Below are positions 24,632-33,953 of a stretch of DNA of 40,295 bases, in pieces. The notes beneath the pieces are model-generated. The model searched no databases. It saw nothing but the letters and a program-made list of their open reading frames with translations, and was not told the DNA's origin. The stretch comes from Bifidobacterium breve (GTDB lineage: Bacteria > Actinomycetota > Thermoleophilia > Miltoncostaeales > Miltoncostaeaceae), in NCBI GenBank assembly GCA_945876305.1, contig CAMCOB010000003.1, positions 1 through 40,295 on the forward strand, written 5' to 3'. The translations under genes and the position numbers were made by a program. How positions within the stretch are numbered: the stretch's first letter is position 1; each line of letters starts with the position of its first letter.

Positions 24632-25406
24632 GGTGGCTGTCATCAGCCCGGCCCGTGGCTTCATTGCGGAGCACGCGCATTACATGGACGATGCGGGCTT
24701 CTGGGAGGCGCATGCCGCCCGCCTGGGCGGGCCTGTCATCGACCTAGGAGCCGCGGCAGGCAGAACTGCGATTCCCATCGCGCTGCTCGGCATTGATGTG
24801 GTCGCGGTTGACAGCGACCCCGAGATGCTTGAGGTTCTCTGGGAGCGGGCCGAGGGAACTCAGGCCGCGGCACGGGTCACGATCGTCGAAGGACTGATGC
24901 AGCACGCGGCACTGCCGACAGGCGCTGCGCTGGTGATCGTGCCCATGAACACCCTGCAGGTGCTGGTCGACCCTGTTGACCGTGCGCAGTGCTTCGCACA
25001 TGTGGCGGCGAGCCTGCGCCCTGGTGGCGAGTTCATATTCGACCTCGCAGTCCCCGATCTGGATTCAATTGAATGGGCGATCGGCGACACCATTTCCACG
25101 GGCCGATCCCGGGACCCGGCCACGGGCGATGTGCTTGTGCACACCGCGGTCTTCGACTCTCTCGACCGCACCAGCCATACCCTCGACTTCAGGGTGATCG
25201 TTGAGCGTGCTAGTGCGGCTGGCAGTACCCAGCGCGTGGAGCGGCGCCATCTGGTTCACCAATACACGTACGACGAAGTGCAGGCACTCGTGGCGTCGGC
25301 CGGGCTCACGGTGCTCGCCGTGCACTCCGGGTTCCGGGGCGAGCGCTTTACCGATTCGTCCGAACGACAGGTGTGGCGCTGTGCATGTCAGGGGCCGACG
25401 GCATGA
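24621..25406 (+). CDS. Class I SAM-dependent methyltransferase between murT and gatD
   Basis: 261 residues with a Rossmann methyltransferase fold. Motif I is VIDLGAAAGRTAIPIALLGI (SAM glycine loop), the acidic end of beta-2 is VVAVDSDPEML, and motif IV/post-IV is ALVIVPMNTLQVL and LRPGGEFIFDLAVPD. The C-terminal part (VERRHLVHQYTYDEVQALVA, AGLTVLAVHSGF) looks like the usual strand 6-7 region, so it is a complete enzyme. ATG 24621 overlaps murT by 11 nt, and the stop overlaps gatD by 4 nt (ATGA). Translation of all three is therefore coupled. The substrate is unknown; context suggests, but does not prove, a cell-wall precursor. Confidence 0.87.
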   Translation: MRAEVAVISPARGFIAEHAHYMDDAGFWEAHAARLGGPVIDLGAAAGRTAIPIALLGIDVVAVDSDPEMLEVLWERAEGTQAAARVTIVEGLMQHAALPTGAALVIVPMNTLQVLVDPVDRAQCFAHVAASLRPGGEFIFDLAVPDLDSIEWAIGDTISTGRSRDPATGDVLVHTAVFDSLDRTSHTLDFRVIVERASAAGSTQRVERRHLVHQYTYDEVQALVASAGLTVLAVHSGFRGERFTDSSERQVWRCACQGPTA

Positions 25407-26176
25407 GTGCTGACGTGCGGCTCTGCCATCTCTACCCCGATGAGATGAACATCTACGCCGACCGCGGAAACATCGCGGTGTTCCAACGGCGGCTCGAATG
25501 GCGCGGACTCCGGCTCGAAGTACGGGGGGTTGGACCGGGCGAGACGATTGATCCGTCCGCCTACGACCTGATCTACCTGGGCGGTGGTCAGGATCGTGAT
25601 CAGGCCGTGGTGGCCCACGACCTGGCCGGCAGCAAAGGCGACGCCATCATCTCCGCTGTCGAAGACGGGGTGGCCCTATTGGCGGTGTGTGGCGGATACC
25701 AGTTGACCGGGCACGGGTACACCGGCGTCGACGGATCACGCATGCCCGGTATCAGGCTGTTCGATGCCGACACCATCGCGGGGAACACGCGCCTGATCGG
25801 CGACGTGCTGATCAACGCCACCCTCAACGGTCAGACCCGCGAGGTTGCTGGATTTGAAAATCATGCGGGCCGCACAGAGCTGGGGGCTGGCGCCACGCCC
25901 CTCGGCGCAGTACTCGCGGGCCACGGCAATAGCGGGGTGAGCGGCGGCGAAGGATGCACGCGCCTGCGGGCGATCGGCACGTACCTGCACGGCCCCCTGC
26001 TGCCACGCAACCCGTGGTTGGCCGACCACATTCTGGGGTGGGCCCTCGAACACCGCACGGGCTCTGCTGCAGAGCTCGTGCCGCTCGACGACACCATGGA
26101 GATGGCTGCGCACGCGGTGGCAGTGGGACGGGCTCACGGCGATCGCCGGGAGCGCCTGATGGGGCGCCGGGGCTAG
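25403..26176 (+). CDS. gatD: Lipid II isoglutaminyl synthase, GatD glutaminase subunit
   Basis: Class I (triad) glutamine amidotransferase of the CobB/CobQ-like type that supplies ammonia to MurT. 257 residues from ATG 25403. N-terminal signature LCHLYPDEMNIYADRGNI; oxyanion and nucleophile segments YLGGGQDRDQ and LLAVCGGYQLTG, with C96 as nucleophile; FENHAGRTELG; and the catalytic His H196 in IGTYLHGPLLPRNPWLAD. Length fits the family. The 5' end overlaps the methyltransferase; the 3' end overlaps the convergent dut gene by 4 nt. GatD is normally adjacent to MurT; here one gene intervenes. Confidence 0.95.
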   Translation: MSADVRLCHLYPDEMNIYADRGNIAVFQRRLEWRGLRLEVRGVGPGETIDPSAYDLIYLGGGQDRDQAVVAHDLAGSKGDAIISAVEDGVALLAVCGGYQLTGHGYTGVDGSRMPGIRLFDADTIAGNTRLIGDVLINATLNGQTREVAGFENHAGRTELGAGATPLGAVLAGHGNSGVSGGEGCTRLRAIGTYLHGPLLPRNPWLADHILGWALEHRTGSAAELVPLDDTMEMAAHAVAVGRAHGDRRERLMGRRG

Positions 26177-26583
26177 CGCCCGCTCGAGCCGAAACCGCCC
26201 GTGCCACGCCCGTCTGACGTGGGCAACACGTCGCACTCCAGCGCCTGACCCAGGGCAACCGGCACAACCATCAACTGGGCGATGCGATCGCCCGCGGCGA
26301 TGGCCACCGGCGAATCACCCAAGTTGATGAGGATCACCTGCAGTTCGCCGCGGTACCCGCAGTCGATGAGACCGGGGGCATTCGCGACGGTCAGCCCCAT
26401 GCGCAGCGCATTCCCCGACCGGGGCACCACGAGACCAGCCATGCCATCCGGGATCGCCACCGCCCATCCAGTGGGCACCGCCGCCCGCATCCCCGGCAGA
26501 AGGGCAACGTCCGCGCAGGCTGCCAGATCGAGTCCCGCATCCCCGGGATGCGCCCGATGCGGTAACACCGCATCGGGATGCAT
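26173..26583 (-). CDS. dut: dUTP diphosphatase
   Basis: Hydrolyses dUTP to dUMP and PPi, keeping uracil out of DNA. All five trimeric dUTPase motifs are present (numbering from ATG 26583, 136 residues): motif 1 HPGDAGLDL (12-20), motif 2 PRSGNALRMGL (54-64), motif 3 GLIDCGYRGE (71-80, catalytic Asp 74), motif 4 GDRIAQL (98-104) and motif 5 GRGTGGFGSSGR at the C-terminus. The beta-1 strand before the ATG also looks conserved (IPFLRMHPDAVLP), so the real start may be upstream; TTG 26640 would overlap dapL by about 40 nt. It is the last gene of the miaB-miaA-dapF-dapL-dut unit. Confidence 0.93.
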   Translation of the reverse strand: MHPDAVLPHRAHPGDAGLDLAACADVALLPGMRAAVPTGWAVAIPDGMAGLVVPRSGNALRMGLTVANAPGLIDCGYRGELQVILINLGDSPVAIAAGDRIAQLMVVPVALGQALECDVLPTSDGRGTGGFGSSGR

Positions 26584-26599
26584 CCTCAGAAATGGGATG

Positions 26600-27772
26600 T
26601 CAGGCGTCGACGAGACGCGCGATCCGCTCCGCAGCCTCAACCAGACGGTTGTCCGGCGTGGTGAGACTCATGCGCACAAACCCCTCACCGCTCCGCCCAA
26701 ATGCGGAGCCCGGTGAGATCACGACCGCAGCATCCTCGAGCACCTTCTCCGTAAAAGAGGCCGAGGTCTCGCCTTCCGGCACACGCGCCCACACGTAGAT
26801 CGCCCCCTTCGGGGGAGTGACACCGAGCCCGATGGCATTCAGGGCATCGACCAAGATGTCGCGGCGGCGGCGGTAGATCTCGCACATCTCGCGCACCGAC
26901 TCCTGATCACTTTCGAGCGCGGCAACGCTGGCCTCCTGCACCGCCTCAAACATGCCGCTGTCCACGTTGGTCTTCAACTGCCAGTAGGCGGCCACGACCT
27001 CGGGGTTGCCCACTACCGCACCCGATCGCCACCCGGTCATGTTGTAGGTCTTCGAAAGCGAGAACACCTCGATTCCCACATCCTTCGCTCCTGGGGTGGC
27101 GAGGAATGATGGCGCCACATAGCCGTCGTAACTGATCTCGGAGTACGCATTGTCGTGGATGACGATGAGATCGTTCTTGCGGGCGAAGGCGACCACCCGC
27201 GCGAAGAAGTCATCCTCGATCACGGCACCGGTGGGGTTGTTCGGGTAATTGATGTACATGATGCGCGCCCGGCGAAGGACGTCCGCCGGAATTGCCGCGA
27301 GATCGGGCTGAAAGCCGAGCTCCGGCACGAGCGGCATGGCCACTGGCTCCGCGCCCACGAGCAACGGGCCGTTGGTGTACACCGGGTACCCGGGGTCGCT
27401 CGCCAGCGCGACGTCGCCCGGATCGAGTAGCGCGAGGTTGAGGTTCGCGATGGCCTCCTTGGCCCCCAGTGCCGGGATGATCTCGGTCGCCGGATCCAGA
27501 TCAACGCCGAATCGCCGCCCGTAGAACCCTGCGACGGCGTCACGAAACGACTGCCGCCCGCGGTTGCTCGGGTACTGGTGAGTTCCCGGCTCCAACACCG
27601 CACTTCGCATGCGCTCGACAATGAGAGGAGGCGTGGGCGTATCGGGATCCCCGATCCCCAGCGAGATGATGTCCACGCCCGCAGCGCGCTTATCGGCGAT
27701 CTTCTGCTCGATCGCCGCGAACAAGTACGGGGGGAGGAGCCCCATGCGCGCTGCGCCGATTGGGCGGCTCAT
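26600..27772 (-). CDS. dapL: LL-diaminopimelate aminotransferase-like enzyme
   Basis: PLP class I/II aminotransferase, 390 residues. Internal aldimine lysine K241 in FSLSKTYNMTGWRSG. Other fold motifs: SLGIGDPDTPTPP at the N-terminus, HQYPSNRGRQSFRDAVAGFY, SDPGYPVYTNGP, YPNNPTGAV, IHDNAYSEI and the Arg near the C-terminus (GEGFVRMSLTT). The N-terminal signature is that of the LL-DAP aminotransferase group, and the ATG overlaps the dapF stop by 4 nt (ATGA). Together these argue for DapL, which converts tetrahydrodipicolinate directly to LL-DAP. A succinyl-DAP aminotransferase (DapC) role cannot be fully excluded from sequence alone. The dut gene follows 16 nt downstream. Confidence 0.87.
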   Translation of the reverse strand: MSRPIGAARMGLLPPYLFAAIEQKIADKRAAGVDIISLGIGDPDTPTPPLIVERMRSAVLEPGTHQYPSNRGRQSFRDAVAGFYGRRFGVDLDPATEIIPALGAKEAIANLNLALLDPGDVALASDPGYPVYTNGPLLVGAEPVAMPLVPELGFQPDLAAIPADVLRRARIMYINYPNNPTGAVIEDDFFARVVAFARKNDLIVIHDNAYSEISYDGYVAPSFLATPGAKDVGIEVFSLSKTYNMTGWRSGAVVGNPEVVAAYWQLKTNVDSGMFEAVQEASVAALESDQESVREMCEIYRRRRDILVDALNAIGLGVTPPKGAIYVWARVPEGETSASFTEKVLEDAAVVISPGSAFGRSGEGFVRMSLTTPDNRLVEAAERIARLVDA

Positions 27773-28584
27773 GCCGCCACCACCCGCGCGGTGAGGTCCA
27801 GAGACATGCGCCCCTCGTACACCGGCAGCGCCGGTCCGGTCATGGTGACCTCCAGGTCGTCGTTCACATCAATGATCAGGTCCCCACCGGCGAGATGCAC
27901 GGTAACGGGTGATGTTGCACCGTCCAGGCGCACTGCCGCCACTGCGGCGGCGCAGGCCCCGGTGCCACAGGCCAGGGTCTCCCCTACCCCGCGCTCCCAC
28001 ACCCTCATGGTGATCTCACCGGGGCCATCGCGGCGGACGAACTCCACGTTCGTGCGATTGGGAAACCGCGCATCCACCTCAATGAGAGGGCCCAGCGTGC
28101 GCACCACAGACTCCGGGTCGTCGTGACGGATGATTGCGTGCGGATTTCCCATCGAGATGTCGGCGAAGCGCACATCACCGAGGTCGGTCGCGAGGGACTC
28201 CTCGCCCTCACCCCATGGGAACACCGCGCGGCCCATCTGCACCGCCACCACCGGGCCATCAACGCTCACGTGCACCGGTCCGGCGCCAGTGGTGATGCGA
28301 CCATCAGCAGGAAGACGGCCGGTGCTGTGCAGATACTGCGCCACCATCCGGATGCCGTTGCCGCAGTTCTCCGCGTTACTTCCGTCGGGGTTCCACACCA
28401 CCATCTCCGGCCCATCACCATCGAGACGCACCTCCAGAATGCCGTCGCATGCGATACCGAAGTTCGGATCGCACGCCACCCGCGCACGCGCAGGCGTGAT
28501 GGGAACCGGCCACTGCGACGATTCGGTCACCACGTAGTGGTTGCCGAGGCCTTGCCACTTCTGAAATGGGATTTGATTCGCCAC
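27769..28584 (-). CDS. dapF: Diaminopimelate epimerase
   Basis: Converts LL-DAP to meso-DAP, using two cysteines as acid/base. 271 residues from GTG 28584. Catalytic C74 in NAENCGNGIRM and C206 in LACGTGACAAAV, with the conserved RTNVEF and ERGVGET segments. The N-terminal family motif is WQGLGNHYVV, with His where Asp is usual (GNDF). GTG 28584 begins the conserved N-terminus, 11 nt after the miaA stop; there is no clear Shine-Dalgarno. The 3' end overlaps dapL by 4 nt. With DapA elsewhere in the window it completes a short DAP pathway. Confidence 0.95.
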   Translation of the reverse strand: MANQIPFQKWQGLGNHYVVTESSQWPVPITPARARVACDPNFGIACDGILEVRLDGDGPEMVVWNPDGSNAENCGNGIRMVAQYLHSTGRLPADGRITTGAGPVHVSVDGPVVAVQMGRAVFPWGEGEESLATDLGDVRFADISMGNPHAIIRHDDPESVVRTLGPLIEVDARFPNRTNVEFVRRDGPGEITMRVWERGVGETLACGTGACAAAVAAVRLDGATSPVTVHLAGGDLIIDVNDDLEVTMTGPALPVYEGRMSLDLTARVVAA

Positions 28585-28595
28585 GGGGCGGGAGG

Positions 28596-29510
28596 CTATC
28601 CGACGCCCCCGCGGGCACGTCGCCATTCGGCCACCACGCGGGCCACGCCATCGGTGGCGGGGCCATCCCCGAGATCAATCATCACGTCGGGGGCCATCTT
28701 GCGCATCCAGGTGTCCTGCATGCGCGCGAGCCGCCGGGTACGGATGTTCAGCGCCTCCTCAAGTGCCGATGGGTCCATCTCGCCGCTGCGCATCGCCGCA
28801 ACCTCGCGCATGCCGATCACCTGCCCCGGCCCCCGTGCAAGGTCAGCCCGGTCGAGCGCCGCCTCGAGTTCCGCCACGAGACCCTCGTCGATCTCGCGGC
28901 GCACCCGGGAGGCGATGAGCCCGTGAATCACTCCACGGGGCCGGGTGATGCCCACCACAACGGCCGGGCGGCGAAACGGGGTGCTCCAGATGTCCCCGCC
29001 CCCATCTGCCGGCTCACCGATGGCTGCGCGCTCCAGCGCCCGGGCCATGCGCCGGGGATTCGCCCCGTCAATCGCGGCAGCCGCCGCCGGGTCGCGCGCC
29101 TCGAGCTCTTCCATTGCAGCCACGGTGTCGGTTGACAGCGCCTCCGCCCACTCCCGCACCTGGGCGGGCGGAGCCGGCCGCATTGCCATGTCGGTGAGCG
29201 CGGCGCGCACGTACAGCCCGGTGCCTCCCGCGACAATGGGCACCCCTCCAGACCCCGCCACCTGGTCAATCACCGCGTGGGCGAGCGCAGCGAAGGTGCC
29301 AGCGCTGGAATCCTCGGACAGATCGAGGTCACCAACCGCGTGATAGCGCACCTGCGCCCGGTCGGCTGCACACGGCCCGTCGGCGGCGATCTCGAGCCCC
29401 CGGTATCGCTGAAAGGGATCAGCGACGATCACCTCGCCCGCGAGTTCAACCGCCACTGCATGTGCCAGCGCACTCTTGCCTGTGGCGGTGGGCCCAAACA
29501 CGGCCAGCAC
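28596..29510 (-). CDS. miaA: tRNA dimethylallyltransferase
   Basis: Transfers dimethylallyl to N6 of A37 in tRNAs reading UNN codons, including the tRNA-Leu(CAA) in this window; MiaB then methylthiolates it. 304 residues from GTG 29510. P-loop FGPTATGKSALAHAVA at the N-terminus; PIVAGGTGLYVRAAL; ANPRRMARALE; VIGMREVAAM and the RTRRLARMQDTWMRK C-terminal region. The substrate segment that usually reads DSMQVYRG is DPFQRYRG here, an unusual variant next to the catalytic Asp. It starts 14 nt after the miaB stop and is followed by dapF. Confidence 0.93.
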   Translation of the reverse strand: MLAVFGPTATGKSALAHAVAVELAGEVIVADPFQRYRGLEIAADGPCAADRAQVRYHAVGDLDLSEDSSAGTFAALAHAVIDQVAGSGGVPIVAGGTGLYVRAALTDMAMRPAPPAQVREWAEALSTDTVAAMEELEARDPAAAAAIDGANPRRMARALERAAIGEPADGGGDIWSTPFRRPAVVVGITRPRGVIHGLIASRVRREIDEGLVAELEAALDRADLARGPGQVIGMREVAAMRSGEMDPSALEEALNIRTRRLARMQDTWMRKMAPDVMIDLGDGPATDGVARVVAEWRRARGGVG

Positions 29511-29524
29511 CTCAGGCGCGCGGG

Positions 29525-30856
29525 TCAGACCCTCACCGGGGCAGCCACGTCGGCGGTCCGGCCAGACAGGGTCGTGGAGGTCGCGCCGTCAATCAGCACC
29601 GGTACCAGCTCACCCGCGCGGCCGGTGCCCGCGAAGGTCACCATGGTGTTGTGGCGGGTGCGACCAGCCAAGCGGGAGGGGTCGCTGCGCGATGGACCCT
29701 CTACCAAGACCTGCGCCACGGTTCCCACATGGCGCGACAGGTGCTGCCGGGCCGTGGCCTGCACCGTCTCGATGAGTCGCTGGATGCGCTCGCTCTTTAT
29801 CTCTGGCGGCACGTCATCGGCCATCTGCTCCCCGGCCTCGGTACCGGGCCTCTGCGAATACACGAAGGTGTACGCCCCGTCGTATCCCACCTCAGTCACA
29901 AGTGAGAGGGACTCCTCAAAGTCTGCATCGGTCTCGCCTGGAAACCCCACGATGATGTCGGTGGTGAGGGCGATTCCGGGAACGCCCTCCCGGATTCGAT
30001 CGACGAGCGCCAGATACCGGTCGCGGTCGTAGGTACGGCGCATGGCCTTCAGCACACGGCTCGACCCCGACTGCGCCGGCAGGTGGATGTGCTCGCACAC
30101 CTCGGCGATATCCCGGTGCGCCTCAATGACATCGGCCCGAATGTCCTTGGGGTGCGGGCTCATGTACCGCACGCGCTCGATTCCATCCACGGCGCTCACC
30201 GCCGCAAGCAGCTCGGCAAACGATGCGCGGCCCTCGCCCGTGAGGTCGCGTCCATACGAGTTGACGTTCTGCCCAAGCAGCGTCACCTCCATCACGCCGT
30301 CCGCAGCCTGCACCGTGACCTCGGCCACCACATCGGCAAGGGCCCGGCTGCGTTCGCGGCCTCGCACGGCAGGCACGATGCAGTACGAACACACGCAGTT
30401 ACAGCCCACAGAGATCTGCACCCAGGCCTGATGCGGGCGCTCCCGGCGCGTGGGCAGTTCACCGCTGAACCTGCCATCGAGGGTGAACCCCCCGACCGGG
30501 GCCAGACGCTCACGTGCCAGAAACTCCCCGAGCCGGTTCACCTCACCCGGACCGAACGCGATATCCACAAACGGGAAGTCCGTGAACACCGTGTCCTTCT
30601 GGCTCTGGGCCCAGCAGCCACCCACGGCCACCACGGCGTCAGGTCGCTCGCGCTTGATGCGGCGGGCCTCTCCCAAATTGCCCATAAACCGCTCGTCTGC
30701 CGACCCGCGGATCGTGCACGTGTTGAACACGATCAGGTCGGCGTCATCGCGCTTCTCTGACGGCGCGTAGCCGAGTGATTCCAGAAGACCACGCATACGC
30801 TCTGAGTCGTGCGCGTTCATCTGGCACCCAAAGGTGGTCAGGTGGTACCGGGGCAT
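29525..30856 (-). CDS. miaB: tRNA-2-methylthio-N6-dimethylallyladenosine synthase
   Basis: Radical-SAM methylthiotransferase acting on i6A37 of tRNA. 443 residues from ATG 30856. N-terminal auxiliary cluster ligands C11 (TFGCQMNAHDSER), C47 (FNTCTIRGSADERF) and C81 (VGGCWAQ). Radical-SAM CxxxCxxC is at C152, C156 and C159 (GCNCVCSYCIVP), with an extra Cys 154 inside it. Further motifs: VTLLGQNVNSYGRDL, HLPAQSGSSRVLKAMRRTY and TDIIVGFPGETDADFEESL; the C-terminal TRAM domain includes VLVEGPSRSDPSRLAGRT. A TAGCAT -10 lies 8 nt before the ATG and there is no Shine-Dalgarno, suggesting leaderless expression separate from recA. Heads miaB-miaA-dapF-dapL-dut. Confidence 0.96.
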   Translation of the reverse strand: MPRYHLTTFGCQMNAHDSERMRGLLESLGYAPSEKRDDADLIVFNTCTIRGSADERFMGNLGEARRIKRERPDAVVAVGGCWAQSQKDTVFTDFPFVDIAFGPGEVNRLGEFLARERLAPVGGFTLDGRFSGELPTRRERPHQAWVQISVGCNCVCSYCIVPAVRGRERSRALADVVAEVTVQAADGVMEVTLLGQNVNSYGRDLTGEGRASFAELLAAVSAVDGIERVRYMSPHPKDIRADVIEAHRDIAEVCEHIHLPAQSGSSRVLKAMRRTYDRDRYLALVDRIREGVPGIALTTDIIVGFPGETDADFEESLSLVTEVGYDGAYTFVYSQRPGTEAGEQMADDVPPEIKSERIQRLIETVQATARQHLSRHVGTVAQVLVEGPSRSDPSRLAGRTRHNTMVTFAGTGRAGELVPVLIDGATSTTLSGRTADVAAPVRV

Positions 30857-30864
30857 AGCTCGTG

Positions 30865-30870
30865 ATGCTA
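30865..30870 (-). promoter_or_regulatory. Probable -10 element for leaderless miaB
   Basis: The minus strand reads TAGCAT, 8 nt before ATG 30856, immediately after the GC-rich hairpin that follows recA. Predicted transcription start is at or within 2 nt of the ATG. Confidence 0.45.
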
Positions 30871-30906
30871 GCCGCGCCCCCGCCCCTGTTGGGGCGACGG
30901 CGCGGC
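30871..30906 (-). terminator. GC-rich hairpin downstream of recA
   Basis: The outer stem pairs GCCGCGCC (30871-30878) with GGCGCGGC (30899-30906). The inner stem pairs CGCCCC (30881-30886) with GGGGCG (30891-30896) around loop TGTT. A two-base interior bulge (an extra base on one side) separates the stems. There is no T-tract. It lies 10 nt after the recA stop and just upstream of the miaB -10, consistent with a boundary between the two transcription units. Confidence 0.55.
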
Positions 30907-30916
30907 TGCACACAGA

Positions 30917-32524
<1,608 letters not shown>

Positions 32525-32553
32525 CGTGTCCTCCTGTTGGCGTTGCCGGGCGA

Positions 32554-32582
32554 AATATAAAGCGATGTCCGGCGTATGTCGA
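32554..32582 (-). promoter_or_regulatory. recA promoter
   Basis: On the minus strand, -35 TCGACA (32582-32577, five of six matches to TTGACA), a 17-nt spacer, and -10 TATATT (32559-32554, five of six matches to TATAAT). This is the best promoter match in the window. The leader to GTG 32524 is about 22 nt and contains the Shine-Dalgarno. The -35 overlaps the SOS box. Confidence 0.8.
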
Positions 32583-32593
32583 ACACATGTTCG
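32580..32593. promoter_or_regulatory. LexA SOS box in front of recA
   Basis: CGAACACATGTTCG, a palindrome with half-sites CGAAC and GTTCG separated by four bases. It fits the Gram-positive/actinobacterial LexA operator pattern CGAACnnnnGTTCG. It overlaps the upstream edge of the recA -35 element, so bound LexA would block RNA polymerase. Only one such box was noticed in this region. Confidence 0.88.
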
Positions 32594-32714
32594 CACCCGG
32601 GCCGGACGCTCCTGCTTCGGCACCGCACACGAACGCGCGGTGCCCCACGCTATGGGCGAACACGCAACCGCAACACGCACGCACTGCACCGATGCGCACG
32701 CGTGCGGGTGACAA

Positions 32715-33935
32715 TCAGACGATGATGGCCTCGCGCAAGAGATGCAGCGCAAGTGTGGCGGCGCGCTGCCGCACCCGCTCGCGGTCTCCGTGCAGATGCA
32801 GTTCACGGGTCTCAGTGCCCGATGGCCCGGCGATGCCCACGTACACCAGGCCCACCGGCTTCTGCGGCGTGCCGCCACCCGGACCAGCAATGCCCGTCAC
32901 CGAGAGCCCCCATGTGGCTCCCAGCCGACCGCGCACGCCCTCGGCCATGGCGGCCGCGCACTCGGCCGACACGGCCCCATGGGCGGTGAGTATCTCCATC
33001 GGCACCCCAAGCGCGCGCTGCTTCACGGCATTGTCGTACGACACCACCCCTCCGCTGTACCAGGCGCTGGCACCGGGCACCGACGTAATGCGGGCGCCGA
33101 TGATTCCGCCGGTGCACGACTCAGCCGTGACGAGGGTTTCCACGCGGGCCGACAGGGCGCGTCCCAGCACCTCCTCCACGCCGGATCCGTCGCGCGAGAA
33201 GATCGCGCCCGGAAACCGGTCGTCAAGATGCGCCTCCAGGGCACGCGCGCCCGCGTTGTCGGGCCGGATTACCACCTCAAGTTCACCGGGTTTGGCGCAC
33301 ACGCCCACCTCAAGCGAATCGTCATGCCACCGCGGGTCATCCAGCGCCTCAATGAACTCCGACTCCACGACGCCCGCCAGCCGCAGGGTGATGGGTGCGG
33401 CGCCAGCCCCGCTCCCCAGCAGGGCCCGGATGGGACCGGTCTCGACGGCGCTCTGCCACGAGGCCATGCACTCCCACGGCGGCCCGGGAAGCACCACCAC
33501 GACACCGCCGGGATCTTCGAGTACCGCACCGGGCGCGGTGCCGGGCGGCGGAAGAGAGATGGCCCCGGCGGGAATGAGTGCCTGCTTGCGGGCGGCGACA
33601 TCCCGTGTCGCATCGCTCGCCCGCACGCCTACGCCCGACATCGCGTCCCGGATCAGCGCCAGTGCCCCGGGGTCCTCCTGAAGCGGCACGCTGCATGCGG
33701 CTGCAACAGCCTCCATGGTGCGGTCGTCGTGTGTGGGACCGAGCCCACCCGTTACCACCACCAGCTGCACACCGGCCGAAAGGGCGTCGCGTACAGCACC
33801 GGTGATCGACGCGATCGCGTCATCCACCACCACGGTGCCCGCAACACGTACCCCGCGCGCAGTGAGATCGGCAGCGATCGCCGCGCCATTCTCGTCACGC
33901 ACTCTGCCCTCCAGCACCTCGGTGCCGGTCACCAC
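32715..33935 (-). CDS. cinA: CinA family protein (competence/damage-inducible, NMN deamidase domain)
   Basis: 406 residues, full two-domain CinA. The N-terminal MoCF/COG1058 domain has VTGTEVLEGRVRDENGAAIA, VVVTGGLGPTHDDRTMEAV and VVVLPGPPWECMASW. The C-terminal CinA domain (nicotinamide-nucleotide amidohydrolase type) has TLVTAESCTGGIIGARITSV, WYSGGVVSYDNAVKQRALGV and SVTGIAGPGGGTPQKPVGLV. The family recycles pyridine nucleotides (NMN deamidation, ADP-ribose pyrophosphatase activity). GTG 33935 is chosen because no earlier in-frame start exists; it is 18 nt after the RodZ-like stop. It precedes recA by 190 nt, the order often seen in Gram-positives. No SOS box of its own was noticed. Confidence 0.95.
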   Translation of the reverse strand: MVTGTEVLEGRVRDENGAAIAADLTARGVRVAGTVVVDDAIASITGAVRDALSAGVQLVVVTGGLGPTHDDRTMEAVAAACSVPLQEDPGALALIRDAMSGVGVRASDATRDVAARKQALIPAGAISLPPPGTAPGAVLEDPGGVVVVLPGPPWECMASWQSAVETGPIRALLGSGAGAAPITLRLAGVVESEFIEALDDPRWHDDSLEVGVCAKPGELEVVIRPDNAGARALEAHLDDRFPGAIFSRDGSGVEEVLGRALSARVETLVTAESCTGGIIGARITSVPGASAWYSGGVVSYDNAVKQRALGVPMEILTAHGAVSAECAAAMAEGVRGRLGATWGLSVTGIAGPGGGTPQKPVGLVYVGIAGPSGTETRELHLHGDRERVRQRAATLALHLLREAIIV

Positions 33936-33953
33936 GATGCGCGCGCGCAGGGG

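Noticed and set aside
22568..24664. Extension of the MBL gene frame far upstream to give a protein of about 1000 residues
   Set aside because: The extra part is antisense to rpiA and murT; the MBL fold begins at ATG 22567.
32695..32706. 12-bp palindrome CGCACGCGTGCG after cinA
   Set aside because: Perfect but short and of low complexity in high-GC DNA; no second copy noticed and no T-tract.
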